From NCBI GenBank assembly GCA_017744365.1, contig JAGIBL010000006.1:186001-250000 (forward strand): a stretch of 64,000 nt of DNA, given 5' to 3'. The translations under genes and the position numbers were made by a program. Shown piece by piece: positions 1-9,390 of this stretch (position 1 is the stretch's first letter; every line of letters starts with the position of its first letter). The notes beneath the pieces were generated by a model. It worked only from the letters and a program-made list of their open reading frames with translations. It searched no databases and was not told the origin of the DNA. The stretch is from Nocardioidaceae bacterium (lineage in GTDB: Bacteria; Actinomycetota; Actinomycetes; Propionibacteriales; Nocardioidaceae).

Positions 1-33
1 CCGCTGCTCCTCGGCGCCGACTAGTCTCACCGG

Positions 34-810
34 GTGCGCATCGCCACCTGGAACGTGAACTCGATCCGCTCCCGCATCGACCGCGTCGAGGCCTTCCTCG
101 AACGCCACGACATCGACGTGCTCGCGCTGCAGGAGACCAAGGCCCGTGAGGACCAGCTCCCGATCATGGGGCTGCAGGCACGGGGGTACGACATCGCCGC
201 GGCCGGCTACAACCAGTGGAACGGGGTCGCGATCGTGTCCCGGGTGGGCCTCGAGGACGTCACCATCGGCTTCGACCAGATGCCAGCATGGGAGGAGGCC
301 GCGGAGGCGCGCGCGATCGGCGCGACCTGCGGCGGCGTCCGGGTCTGGTCGCTGTACGTCCCGAACGGTCGCAAGGTCGACGACCCGCACTACCACTACA
401 AGCTCGCCTGGCTCGGCGCGCTCCGGTCGGCGGCCGCGGCCTGGAGCAGCGAACCGACGGCACTGGTCGGCGACTGGAACATCGCGCCCCAGGACGAGGA
501 CGTCTTCGACATCGCCGCCTTCGCCAAGGACACCCACGTCACTCCACCGGAGCGGGCCGCCTTCCAGGCCGTGCTCGACGCCGGGTACGTCGACGTGGTC
601 CGCCCGCACGCGCCGGGCCCCGAGGTCTACACCTACTGGGACTACTACCGGCAGCGGTTCGAGCGGAACCGCGGCATGCGGATCGACTTCATCCTCGGCT
701 CGGCACCGTTCGCGGACCGGGTGCGGGGCGCCTTCATCGACCGCGACGAGCGGGCGGGCCAAGGGGCCAGCGACCACGCCCCGGTGATCGTGGACCTGGC
801 CGACGACTGA
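34..810 (+). CDS. xthA: Exodeoxyribonuclease III
   Basis: Exonuclease III is an AP endonuclease and 3'-5' exonuclease of base-excision repair. The 258-residue product has the full endonuclease/exonuclease/phosphatase fold. It opens with MRIATWNVNSIRSR, has the metal-binding Glu in LALQETK near residue 35, GDWNIAP mid-chain, RIDFILG, and the catalytic GASDHAPV near the C-terminus. Length is normal for the family. The start is GTG. A TAGTCT -10-like hexamer lies at 22-27, six bases before it, and no ribosome binding site is visible, so the mRNA is probably leaderless. It stands alone ahead of an unrelated small ORF. Confidence 0.95.
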   Translation: MRIATWNVNSIRSRIDRVEAFLERHDIDVLALQETKAREDQLPIMGLQARGYDIAAAGYNQWNGVAIVSRVGLEDVTIGFDQMPAWEEAAEARAIGATCGGVRVWSLYVPNGRKVDDPHYHYKLAWLGALRSAAAAWSSEPTALVGDWNIAPQDEDVFDIAAFAKDTHVTPPERAAFQAVLDAGYVDVVRPHAPGPEVYTYWDYYRQRFERNRGMRIDFILGSAPFADRVRGAFIDRDERAGQGASDHAPVIVDLADD

Positions 811-852
811 ACTCGCTGGACCTGGGAAGAACGCCAGGCGACGATTTCAACC

Positions 853-1029
853 ATGCACGAGGGCAACCGAGACGCCACGCCGGCCGATCTCCGACGGGGC
901 ATCGGTGAGTCGCCATCCAGCCGAGACCGCGGACGGCGTCTTGAGGCGATGCGGGCATCGGTCGGCGCATCGAAGCCCGAGCTGACCGCCGAGGATCGCG
1001 CGTGGCTCGACGCCGACTTCGACGCGTAA
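853..1029 (+). CDS. Small unknown protein, 58 aa
   Basis: An ATG ORF of 58 codons lies in the gap between the exonuclease and the next large gene. The product is charged (MHEGNRDATPADLRR at the N-terminus) and ends with an acidic, helix-forming PELTAEDRAWLDADFDA. Such a tail resembles small antitoxin-type proteins, but I do not recognise a family and no toxin gene is adjacent. No clear ribosome binding site precedes it. It is in the same frame as xthA, directly after that gene's stop codon, so it could also be a decayed remnant. Codon use has the expected high GC at third positions. Confidence 0.4.
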   Translation: MHEGNRDATPADLRRGIGESPSSRDRGRRLEAMRASVGASKPELTAEDRAWLDADFDA

Positions 1030-1097
1030 CCGAGCATGACCGGCTCGCGCCGGCTACCGACAGAACCGGCCGACCCTGACCCGGATAGGTTGCGGGC

Positions 1098-2606
1098 ATG
1101 ACCCGCCGGTCCTGGGCTCTCGAGGTCCTCGTCTTCGTGGTCGGCGCCGGCACCCTCGGCGCCGAGATCGCCGCGGCCCGGCTGCTGGCGCCCTGGTTCG
1201 GAGCCAGCACGATCGTCTGGGCGAACACCATCGCCATCGTCCTGGTCGCGCTGTCCGTGGGCTACGCCCTCGGCGGCCGGTTCGCGGACAAGGACCCGCG
1301 CCCGGCCGGCCTGGCCCGGATCGTGCTCGTCGCGGCGGCCCTGCTCGCGGTGGTCCCGTTCGTCTCCGGGCCGTTTCTGCGGCAGGCGGTCAAGGCGGTC
1401 GACCAGCTCAGCGCGGCCACCTTCGTCGGGTCCCTGCTCGGCGTCGGGGCGCTGCTCGCGGTGCCGCTGCTGCTGCTCGGGATGGTCTCGCCGTACGCCG
1501 TCCGGCTGCGCGTGGACCGCGTCGACGACGCCGGCCGGGTCGCGGGCCGGCTCTACGCGATCTCGACGGTCGGCTCGCTGACCGGCACCTTCCTGGCCGC
1601 GCTGCTGCTGATCCCGGTCGCGGGCACGCGTCGTACGTTCCTGATCTTCGCCGCCGCGATGGCGCTGGCCGCCGTCGCCAACCTCGGCAGCCGCCGGGTC
1701 GTCGCGGCCGTCGTCCCGGCGACCATCCTCGGCCTGATCGCCCTGCCCACCGGCACCGTCAAGGGCGCGACCGGCGCCGACCGGGTGATCTGGGAGCGGG
1801 AGACGGAGTACCAGTACGCGCGAGTGATCGAGGAGCCCGACGGCACCCGCACCCTCGAGCTCAACGAGGGCCACGCGATCCACTCGCGGTACCGCCCCGG
1901 CGAGTGGCTGACCGACAACTACTGGGACGAGCTGCTGGCGCTCTCCCTCTCCGGCGGGCACGCGCCACCGCGGTCGGTCGCGATCCTCGGCAACGCCGCC
2001 GGCACCACCGCGCGGGCGCTCGGCCACTACTTCCCCCGGACCCAGGTGGACGCGGTCGAGATCGACGGCGAGCTGACCAAGGTCGGCCGGGCCCTGTTCG
2101 ACCTGACCGGCCCGCGGCTGCGCACGCACACCGCGGACGCGCGGCCGTGGCTGCAGGCGACCCAGGGCCGGTACGACGTGATCATGGTGGATGCCTACCG
2201 GCAGCCCTACATCCCCTTCTACCTGGCCACCCGCGAGTTCTTCACCCTGGTCCGCGAGCGGCTCAACCCCGGCGGCCTCGTCGTCGTCAACGTCGGCCAC
2301 CCCGAGCAGTCCGACGCCCTGGAGAAGGTGCTGACCGCGACCATGCGGGCCGCGTTCGGGAACGGCGGCGTCTGGCGAGATCCCGCCGAAGCCACCAACA
2401 CGGTGCTGCTCGGCACCCTGGCCACCGACCCGGCCGGCCGGCTGCGCGACATGGCGCCACGGGTGGAGCCCGAGCTGAACACCCTGCTCGAGGCGACCGC
2501 GGACCGGCTCTCCCCCGGCCTTCCCGGCGGCCGGGTCTACACCGACGACGTCGCCCCGGTGGAGTGGCTGGTCGACACCTCGCTCGCCGAGGTCGCCCGC
2601 GACTGA
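1098..2606 (+). CDS. Fused MFS/spermidine synthase-like membrane protein
   Basis: The first 220 or so residues form about seven hydrophobic helices, for example VLVFVVGAGTLGAEIAAARL and LLAVPLLLLGMVSPYAVRL. The remainder is a spermidine-synthase-like Rossmann methyltransferase fold: VDAVEIDGEL near residue 320 (acidic nucleotide-binding loop), TADARPWL, and YDVIMVDAYRQPYIPFYL. This architecture is common in actinobacteria. It is named for homology, and polyamine synthesis has not been shown for most members, so the substrate is open. A TAGGTT hexamer at 1086-1091, six bases before the ATG, suggests a leaderless transcript. Confidence 0.88.
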   Translation: MTRRSWALEVLVFVVGAGTLGAEIAAARLLAPWFGASTIVWANTIAIVLVALSVGYALGGRFADKDPRPAGLARIVLVAAALLAVVPFVSGPFLRQAVKAVDQLSAATFVGSLLGVGALLAVPLLLLGMVSPYAVRLRVDRVDDAGRVAGRLYAISTVGSLTGTFLAALLLIPVAGTRRTFLIFAAAMALAAVANLGSRRVVAAVVPATILGLIALPTGTVKGATGADRVIWERETEYQYARVIEEPDGTRTLELNEGHAIHSRYRPGEWLTDNYWDELLALSLSGGHAPPRSVAILGNAAGTTARALGHYFPRTQVDAVEIDGELTKVGRALFDLTGPRLRTHTADARPWLQATQGRYDVIMVDAYRQPYIPFYLATREFFTLVRERLNPGGLVVVNVGHPEQSDALEKVLTATMRAAFGNGGVWRDPAEATNTVLLGTLATDPAGRLRDMAPRVEPELNTLLEATADRLSPGLPGGRVYTDDVAPVEWLVDTSLAEVARD

Positions 2607-2662
2607 GGGCACGGACGGCGCGCGTCCTGTCGAAGGTGGTCCGGGCACAGCACAATGGTCGG

Positions 2663-3598
2663 ATGGAAGCCGACGACCTGGTGTCGGCCGAAGACCTCTG
2701 GTGGTCCTGGGCGGTGCTCACGGACCAGGACCTGCTGCCCGACGGCGCCCGCTGCGAGCTGGACGCGGACGAGCACGTTCTCAGCTACGACTACGGCGCC
2801 TCGTGGACCTCGCTGCAGCGGATCGCCGGCGGTCGGGCGGTCCTGTGGGGACGTGCCGGCACGTCGGTGAGGGACGCGATCAGCGAGCACCTCGACGTCC
2901 TCGCGGGTGCTCCCGACTGGGCCAGCTCGGATGCCGTGTGGCGCTCGGTCCGAGAGACCAAGCCGGGCTTCTTCGCGTGGCACTCGCGCGACGGCTGGGA
3001 CACCAGCACGCCGGACATGTTCGACGGCGTGATCGACCTCATCACGCCGCTGCTGCGCGCCGACCCGCACCTGGTCGACGCGGCCCGGGCCGGGCAGAGC
3101 GACTCGGTCTTCCTCAAGGACGCCGCCGGGGTCGCGTACGTCGCCGCGCAGGGCCCGATCCGCCACCGCCTGCGGCACCAGATCCACGAGCAGATGCGCG
3201 CTACCCGCGAGCGCGACCGTGGCCTGCCCGAGCGACCGACGCTGCTGGCCCGCTGGGTGCGGGTGGTCGAGCCGGTCGCCTCGTTCACGCACACCGTGCT
3301 CGTCGACGAGGGCCGGCTGGTGGTGACCTCGAGCTCGCCCTGGCTGCCCGAGGCGATGCGGCTGACCCTGGGCAACATCCTGCGCGAGCTGCACCGCGCC
3401 GAGGCCGAGGAGGAGTCCGGCGCCTGGCTGGCCGCGCGGGTCCGGTTCGAGCACGGCCGGATCGCCCTGGACCGCGCCTTCGACTCCCTCCCCGCCTGGT
3501 ACACCGGCAAGGGCCCGACGCTGCGCGCGCTGGCCTGGGAGATGTCCCAGCGGACCGACCCCTGGCGCCCGGCGTGGGCCACCCTGCTCCCGGGCTGA
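2663..3598 (+). CDS. Conserved-looking protein of unknown function, 311 aa
   Basis: No recognised family. The product is soluble, with no signal peptide or membrane helix. It is rich in Trp, Arg and acidic residues, starts MEADDLVSAEDLWWSW and ends WRPAWATLLPG. A central stretch (VFLKDAAGVAYVAAQGPIR) and a long helical C-terminal half look well ordered. The ATG follows GGTCGG rather than a clear ribosome binding site. An upstream in-frame extension exists but overlaps the preceding gene in another frame and has no sensible sequence, so I place the start here. It lies 56 bp after the spermidine-synthase-like gene in the same direction. Confidence 0.75.
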   Translation: MEADDLVSAEDLWWSWAVLTDQDLLPDGARCELDADEHVLSYDYGASWTSLQRIAGGRAVLWGRAGTSVRDAISEHLDVLAGAPDWASSDAVWRSVRETKPGFFAWHSRDGWDTSTPDMFDGVIDLITPLLRADPHLVDAARAGQSDSVFLKDAAGVAYVAAQGPIRHRLRHQIHEQMRATRERDRGLPERPTLLARWVRVVEPVASFTHTVLVDEGRLVVTSSSPWLPEAMRLTLGNILRELHRAEAEEESGAWLAARVRFEHGRIALDRAFDSLPAWYTGKGPTLRALAWEMSQRTDPWRPAWATLLPG

Positions 3599-3619
3599 CC
3601 CCCGCCGAGGAGGGCCGGG

Positions 3620-4261
3620 TCAGAGCAGGCGACGCTCGGAGGCCCAGCGGGTCAGCTCGTGGCGCGAGGACAGCTGCAGCTTCCTCAGCACCGACCCCAT
3701 GTGCGTCTCGACGGTCTTGATCGAGATGAACAGCTCCCCGGCGACCTCCTTGTAGGAGTAGCCGCGGGCGATCAGGCGCATCACCTCGCGCTCCCGCTCG
3801 GTGAGCCGGTCCAGGTCCTCGTCGACGGCGGCCACCTCGATGGTGCCGGCGAAGGCGTCCAGCACGAAGCCGGCCAGCCGCGGCGAGAACACCGCGTCCC
3901 CGGCCGCGACCCGGTCGATCGCGTCGACGAGCTCGGCGCCGGTGATCGTCTTGGTCACGTACCCGCGCGCACCGGCGCGGATGGTGCCGATCACGTCCTC
4001 GGCGGCATCGGAGACCGACAGCGCCAGGAAGCGGGTCGAGGCGGCCTTGCCCGCCGTACGACGGATCACCTCGCCCCCGCCGCCACCGGGCAGGTGCACG
4101 TCGAGCAGCACCACCTCCGGCTGGCCGGCGACCACCGCGGCGACGGCCTGGTCGACGTCGGCCGCCTCGGCGAGCACCTCGACGGCGTCGCCGAGCTCGG
4201 CCCGGACGCCGGCCCGGAACATCGCGTGGTCGTCGACGATCACGACGGTGTGCCTGGTCAT
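3620..4261 (-). CDS. LuxR-family two-component response regulator
   Basis: The 213-residue protein has an N-terminal receiver domain (IVDDHAMFRAGVR, with the phospho-acceptor Asp in VVLLDVHLPG at about residue 54 and the conserved Lys in YVTKTITGAEL). A C-terminal LuxR helix-turn-helix follows (LTEREREVMRLIARGYSYKEVAGELFIS). It is the partner of the histidine kinase immediately upstream: the kinase TGA and this ATG share one base, so the two are translationally coupled. The PspC-domain neighbours suggest control of an envelope-stress response. Confidence 0.93.
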   Translation of the reverse strand: MTRHTVVIVDDHAMFRAGVRAELGDAVEVLAEAADVDQAVAAVVAGQPEVVLLDVHLPGGGGGEVIRRTAGKAASTRFLALSVSDAAEDVIGTIRAGARGYVTKTITGAELVDAIDRVAAGDAVFSPRLAGFVLDAFAGTIEVAAVDEDLDRLTEREREVMRLIARGYSYKEVAGELFISIKTVETHMGSVLRKLQLSSRHELTRWASERRLL

Positions 4262-5631
4262 CAGCTCTCCTCGGAAGCGGGTTGGTGCAGCCTGATCTCG
4301 GTCCCGGAGCCGGGGCTGCTGCGCACCTCGGCGGAGCCGCCGTGCCGCTGCATCCGGTCCACGATGCTGTCGCGTACCCCGTGCCGGTCGGCGGCCACGC
4401 CGTCGGGGTCGAAGCCGACGCCACGGTCGCGGACGAAGACGTCCACCCCGCGCGCCGACGCCTCGGCGTACACGTCGACCTTGCCGGCGCCGGAGTGCCG
4501 GGCCGCGTTCACCACGGCCTCGCGAGTGGCGAGCACCAGCGGGCGCAGCGACTCGGAGACCGGCGAGTCCCCGACGCAGACCACGTCGACCGGCACGCCG
4601 TACGCGTCGTCGACCTCACCAGCCAGGGCCCGCAGCGCGGCCTCCAGCGTGGTCGGGTCGCCGCCGGTGGAGTCGAACAGCCAGGTGCGCAGGTCGCGCT
4701 CCTGGGACCGGGCCAGCCGGGCCACCCGGTCGGGGTCGTGCGCGGACTTCTGGATCAGCGCGAGCGTCTGCAGGACCGAGTCGTGCAGGTGCGCGGCCAC
4801 GTCGGCGCGCTCCTGGGAGCGAACGCGCTCGGCGCGCTCCTCGCTGAGGTCGCTGGAGAGCCGGAACAGCCAGGGCCCGACGATCAGGCCGATGCCGAGC
4901 AGGCCGAGGGTGGTGGCGATGGCGACGTCGCGGGCCGCTCCCCAGCCGCCTCCGCCGACCGCGACCAGGGTGATCGAGCCGATCACCAGCACCGCACCCA
5001 CGATGAGCCGGACCCAGGAGGCCATCCCGCCGCCGACGATCGCGCGGATGACGCTGATCCGGCCCGAGGAGTCGCTCCAGCGTTCCCGCTGCGCCTCGTC
5101 GGCCTGCCGCCACAGGATCGCCACGCCGCACAGCCCGAGGGCCAGCGGCCACAGCGCGCCGCCGTGACCAGTGAGCATCACGAAGAGGGTGGCCAGCCCG
5201 AGCCCGATCACGCCGATCGCTATCAGCGGACCGTAGTCGACCAGCCGTCGGATCCGACCGGGACGCTTGCCCTGCCGCCCGGCCGCGGCCAGGCCGGGGG
5301 CGCTGTCGTCGAAGTGCCGCTGCGCCGGCAGCACCATCCACAGCGCGGCGTAGACGAAGACGCCGAAGCCACCGACCACGGTGGCGATGACGAACGCGAC
5401 ACGGACCCAGAACACCGGCAGCCGCAGGTGGTCGGCCAGGCCCGCGGCGACGCCACCGACCAGGGCGTCGTCGACGTTGCGGTAGGCCTTCGGGGGCACC
5501 GTCGACGGGATCGGTCCGTACGCGCCGTACGGTCCGGCGACCGGCGCACCCGGGGCGGGCACGCCGGTGCTGGCTCCGGGCGCAGGACTGCTCATGGTGC
5601 TCATCGTGGCATCCGCGGCGTCGGGGGACAT
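4261..5631 (-). CDS. PspC-domain sensor histidine kinase
   Basis: A NarL/LiaS-type kinase. A Pro/Gly-rich cytoplasmic N-terminus is followed by a PspC domain (VDDALVGGVAAGLADHLRL with a membrane helix), several more membrane helices, and the dimerisation/phospho-acceptor helix DVAAHLHDSVLQTLALIQ. The HATPase domain is at the C-terminus (EAVVNAARHSG, RDRGVGFDPDG, SSPGSGTEIRL). The ATG at 5631 has CAGGG upstream. The frame stays open to 5739, but that would run into the divergent gene at 5709, so I chose 5631; ATG codons at 5604 and 5595 are alternatives. It is coupled to the response regulator downstream. Confidence 0.9.
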   Translation of the reverse strand: MSPDAADATMSTMSSPAPGASTGVPAPGAPVAGPYGAYGPIPSTVPPKAYRNVDDALVGGVAAGLADHLRLPVFWVRVAFVIATVVGGFGVFVYAALWMVLPAQRHFDDSAPGLAAAGRQGKRPGRIRRLVDYGPLIAIGVIGLGLATLFVMLTGHGGALWPLALGLCGVAILWRQADEAQRERWSDSSGRISVIRAIVGGGMASWVRLIVGAVLVIGSITLVAVGGGGWGAARDVAIATTLGLLGIGLIVGPWLFRLSSDLSEERAERVRSQERADVAAHLHDSVLQTLALIQKSAHDPDRVARLARSQERDLRTWLFDSTGGDPTTLEAALRALAGEVDDAYGVPVDVVCVGDSPVSESLRPLVLATREAVVNAARHSGAGKVDVYAEASARGVDVFVRDRGVGFDPDGVAADRHGVRDSIVDRMQRHGGSAEVRSSPGSGTEIRLHQPASEES

Positions 5632-5708
5632 CAGGTGCGGGCCCTGAGTGTCGCCGGCCGCAGGATCAGGGGCGTCCCCGATGGTGATGACGCCGTACGA
5701 CGACCACG

Positions 5709-6905
5709 ATGGATGCCATGAACGACACCACTGCCCCACCGGGCACCCCTCCTCCCCCGGCAGCGCCGCCGCACCAGGACCTGGACCGGCTGCGCCGCTC
5801 GATCACCGACCGGTACGTCGCCGGTGTCGCGGGCGGCATCGGCCGGCACTTCGGCATCGACCCGACGGTCGTCCGGGTGCTCTTCGTCGTGCTTGCCTTC
5901 TTCGGCGGCGCCGGCGTGCTGGTGTACGCCGTCTGCTGGCTGTTCGTGCCGGAGGACGGCCGCGCGCACGGCACCATCCACGTCAACAGCGAACCGCGCA
6001 AGCTGCTGCTGCTCGCCGCGGTCGGGATCGCGTTCCTGCTCGCGGTCGGCGACGCGTTCAGCGGTTTCAACGTCGGCTGGCCGATCGCCAGCCTCGCCGT
6101 GATCGTCGCGCTGGTGATGATCGCCCGGGATCGGCGCGAGGACCGCCGCAGCACAGGCCCCTTGATGAACGAGAGCACCGCGGTCACCGACGTCCCGGCG
6201 TACGCGGGAGCGGCTGTGCAGCCGCCCGCGCCCCCCGCCCCGCCCGCTCCCCCCGCCTGGCAGCCCCCGCAGCCGCCGGTGATCCCGCCGCGGCCCAAGC
6301 GCACCGGCATCATCTGGTTCTGGCCGGCGCTCGCGCTGATCGCGATCGGCATGGGCATCGTCGGGATCCTCGACGCGAACCACGACATCGACGCGGTCGC
6401 CTACCCGCTGGTCGCGCTCACCGTCACCGGCGTGATGCTCCTGGTCGGCTCGGTGACCGGGCGCCCGGGCGGGCTGATCTTCCTGGGCTTCGTCGCGACC
6501 TTGATGGCCTCGGTGGCCACCGTCGTGGGCGGGTTCCACTTCAACGGCCAGTCGCTCAAGGAGAGCCCGGCGACCAGTGCCGACGTGCGCTCGTCGTACA
6601 AGATCAACAACGGTGAGCTCCGGCTCGACCTGACCGGCGTGAGCGACCCGCAGAGCCTGGCCGGACGGGAGATCGACCTGTCGGCCAAGGCCGGCGAGAT
6701 CGTCGTGATCGTGCCGAAGGAGCTCAACGTCAGCGTCGACGCCGAGTTCGGCTTCGCCGGCGGGATCGACATCCCCGGCTACCACGGGGGCGGCATCCAG
6801 GACGACGTCAGCCGCAACATCGCGGGCTTCCCGGCGAGCACCCTGCCGGCCCTCGACCTCGAGATCGACGCCACCGTCGGTCACATCCAAGTGGAGCAGC
6901 GATGA
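5709..6905 (+). CDS. PspC domain protein with LiaF-like C-terminus
   Basis: A 398-residue membrane protein. A PspC domain at about residues 27-85 (RYVAGVAGGIGRHFGIDPTVVRVLF) is followed by further hydrophobic helices, a Pro-rich linker near residue 175 and two or three more helices. The extracytoplasmic or cytoplasmic C-terminal beta domain (about residues 300-398) resembles the LiaF/DUF1707-type cell-wall-stress response domain. It is transcribed divergently from the PspC histidine kinase, 77 bp apart. ATG codons at 5709 and 5718 are both possible starts and neither has a clear ribosome binding site. It probably senses or responds to membrane stress together with the two-component pair. Confidence 0.82.
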   Translation: MDAMNDTTAPPGTPPPPAAPPHQDLDRLRRSITDRYVAGVAGGIGRHFGIDPTVVRVLFVVLAFFGGAGVLVYAVCWLFVPEDGRAHGTIHVNSEPRKLLLLAAVGIAFLLAVGDAFSGFNVGWPIASLAVIVALVMIARDRREDRRSTGPLMNESTAVTDVPAYAGAAVQPPAPPAPPAPPAWQPPQPPVIPPRPKRTGIIWFWPALALIAIGMGIVGILDANHDIDAVAYPLVALTVTGVMLLVGSVTGRPGGLIFLGFVATLMASVATVVGGFHFNGQSLKESPATSADVRSSYKINNGELRLDLTGVSDPQSLAGREIDLSAKAGEIVVIVPKELNVSVDAEFGFAGGIDIPGYHGGGIQDDVSRNIAGFPASTLPALDLEIDATVGHIQVEQR

Positions 6906-7183
6906 ACGACAGCACCCCGGCCCCCCGCACCGTCAGCGTCCCGCACCTGGTCTTCGGGCTGATCTTCCTCGGCATCGCGACCGTCCGGTGGATCGCCGTG
7001 GCGACCGATGCGGACCTGCCCAAGACCGCGATCGGCTTCCCGCTCGTGCTGATCGGTGCCGGCATCGTCGGCCTGGTCGCCGCGGTCGTGAACAACCGCC
7101 GCCGCAGCAAGGCGCTGACGCGCCAGCTGGAGGAGCCGGCCGAGACCACCGAGGACACCCTCGTCATCGAGGAGGAGCAGTGA
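6902..7183 (+). CDS. Small two-helix membrane protein
   Basis: A 93-residue protein with two predicted membrane helices (LVFGLIFLGIATVRWIAV and IGFPLVLIGAGIVGLVAAVV) and an acidic tail ending in EDTLVIEEEQ. Its ATG overlaps the stop of the PspC/LiaF-like gene by four bases (ATGA), and its TGA overlaps the next PspC gene by one base. It is therefore the middle member of a translationally coupled three-gene unit. No defined family recognised; the context points to envelope stress. Confidence 0.78.
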   Translation: MNDSTPAPRTVSVPHLVFGLIFLGIATVRWIAVATDADLPKTAIGFPLVLIGAGIVGLVAAVVNNRRRSKALTRQLEEPAETTEDTLVIEEEQ

Positions 7184-7398
7184 TGAGCGAGCAGAACCCC
7201 CAGCCCCAGCAGGCCGCCCGGCGGCTGACCCGGAGCCTGGACGACAGCATGATCGCCGGCGTCTGCGGCGGTCTGGCCCGCTACGCCGGCGTCGACCCGA
7301 CGCTCGTGCGGATCATCGCGGTGGTCGCCCTGTTCGTCGGCTTCCCGGCCGTGTTCATGGGCTACGTCGTGGGCTGGGTGATCATGCCGAAGGCGTGA
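7183..7398 (+). CDS. PspC domain protein, short form
   Basis: A 71-residue protein that is little more than a PspC domain: RSLDDSMIAGVCGGLARYAGVDPTLVRIIAVVALFVG and a terminal helix ending WVIMPKA. It is the third PspC-containing product in this 3.8-kb cluster, after the kinase and the LiaF-like protein. A strong GAGGAGGAG ribosome binding site lies inside the end of the preceding gene. PspC proteins act at the inner membrane in phage-shock-type stress control. This short form may dock on the membrane domains of the larger two. Confidence 0.88.
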   Translation: MSEQNPQPQQAARRLTRSLDDSMIAGVCGGLARYAGVDPTLVRIIAVVALFVGFPAVFMGYVVGWVIMPKA

Positions 7399-7399
7399 C

Positions 7400-8128
7400 T
7401 CAGCGGGACAGCGAGCGGGTGATCACCTGGTTGGCCGCGCGCTGGAACCCGCTGACCACGGCCTCGAGGGTGAGCTGGCGCAGCTTGGACATGGTCTGCT
7501 CGAAGCGGGCCTTGTCGTCCTCGGTCTTCGGGCTCTCCAGGTACGGCGTCAGCACCCGGTCCTTGAGCACGGCGGTGAGCTCGTCGGCGAGCTCGTCCAT
7601 GTGCCGGTTGATCGCCTCGCCGGCGGCCACCATCGAGTCGACCGGGATCGGCAGGTCCAGGCACTGCACCCCGACGTCGAAGGCGGGCAGGATCTCGTAG
7701 CGGCCGTCCTCGTGCTCCTCGATCGCCATCGTCGCGGCCAGTCGCTGCAGGTCCTCGTCGTCGAGCCGCCGGCCGGCCTTCGCGTCCAGCTGGCGGCGGG
7801 TGACCAGCTCCTGGCCCCCGGTCTTCCACGAGGTCAGCATCGCCCGCTGCACGGCCAGGTCCTCGACCGAGGCGTGCACCGGGATCCGGGCCAGGTACTT
7901 CTCGATCGCGGCCAGGGTGAAGCCGTGGTCCTGCAGCGCGCGGATGAGCTCGAGCCGGGCCCGGTGCAGCGCCGAGTAGTAGGCCATCCGGCCGCGCCGG
8001 GTCGGCGGCGGCAGCAGGCCCAGTCCGGCGTAGTACCGGGTGGTGCGCACGGTCATCCCCGTCGCGGCGGCGAGCTCGTCGACGGTGTAGAGGCCCTCGG
8101 TGTCGGAGGGCAGGTCCGCTACTGGCAC
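7400..8128 (-). CDS. MerR-family transcriptional regulator
   Basis: N-terminal MerR helix-turn-helix (YTVDELAAATGMTVRTTRYYAGLGLLPPPTRRGRMAYYS, cited here in two runs: YTVDELAAATGMTVRTTRYY and AGLGLLPPPTRRGRMAYYS) followed by a helical effector/dimerisation region of about 170 residues. It is divergent from an acyl-CoA dehydrogenase operon and is probably its regulator, as MerR proteins often are in acyl-CoA or branched-chain catabolism. The start is uncertain. ATG codons at 8176 and 8158 extend the frame, but the extension would cover one of two TGTAACAG repeats in the intergenic DNA. I therefore prefer the GTG at 8128, giving 242 residues. The product ends two bases from the convergent PspC gene. 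Confidence 0.85.
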   Translation of the reverse strand: MPVADLPSDTEGLYTVDELAAATGMTVRTTRYYAGLGLLPPPTRRGRMAYYSALHRARLELIRALQDHGFTLAAIEKYLARIPVHASVEDLAVQRAMLTSWKTGGQELVTRRQLDAKAGRRLDDEDLQRLAATMAIEEHEDGRYEILPAFDVGVQCLDLPIPVDSMVAAGEAINRHMDELADELTAVLKDRVLTPYLESPKTEDDKARFEQTMSKLRQLTLEAVVSGFQRAANQVITRSLSR

Positions 8129-8134
8129 GGTCGG

Positions 8135-8199
8135 ACTGTAACAGTAGAACTGGCACATTCCACGGAACTCTTGCATCGTGACAGTAATGCTGTAACAGT
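8135..8199. promoter_or_regulatory. Probable MerR operator sites
   Basis: ACTGTAACAGT at 8135-8145 is an 11-bp palindrome apart from its centre base. CTGTAACAGT recurs at 8190-8199, and ACAG-N5-CTGT overlaps it at 8181-8193. The sites lie between the divergent MerR gene and the acyl-CoA dehydrogenase operon, where an autoregulatory operator is expected. Binding by this MerR protein is inferred. Confidence 0.6.
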
Positions 8200-8240
8200 T
8201 CCTTTGTCAGCATCCTGCACGAAGGGACCCGTCAGCCGCC

Positions 8241-9380
<1,140 letters not shown>

Positions 9381-9390
9381 GCGGGCCGTC

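Noticed and set aside
645-2648. Minus-strand frame of 667 codons opposite xthA and the spermidine-synthase-like gene
   Set aside because: Spans the intergenic gap between two well-supported genes without any motif or ribosome binding site.
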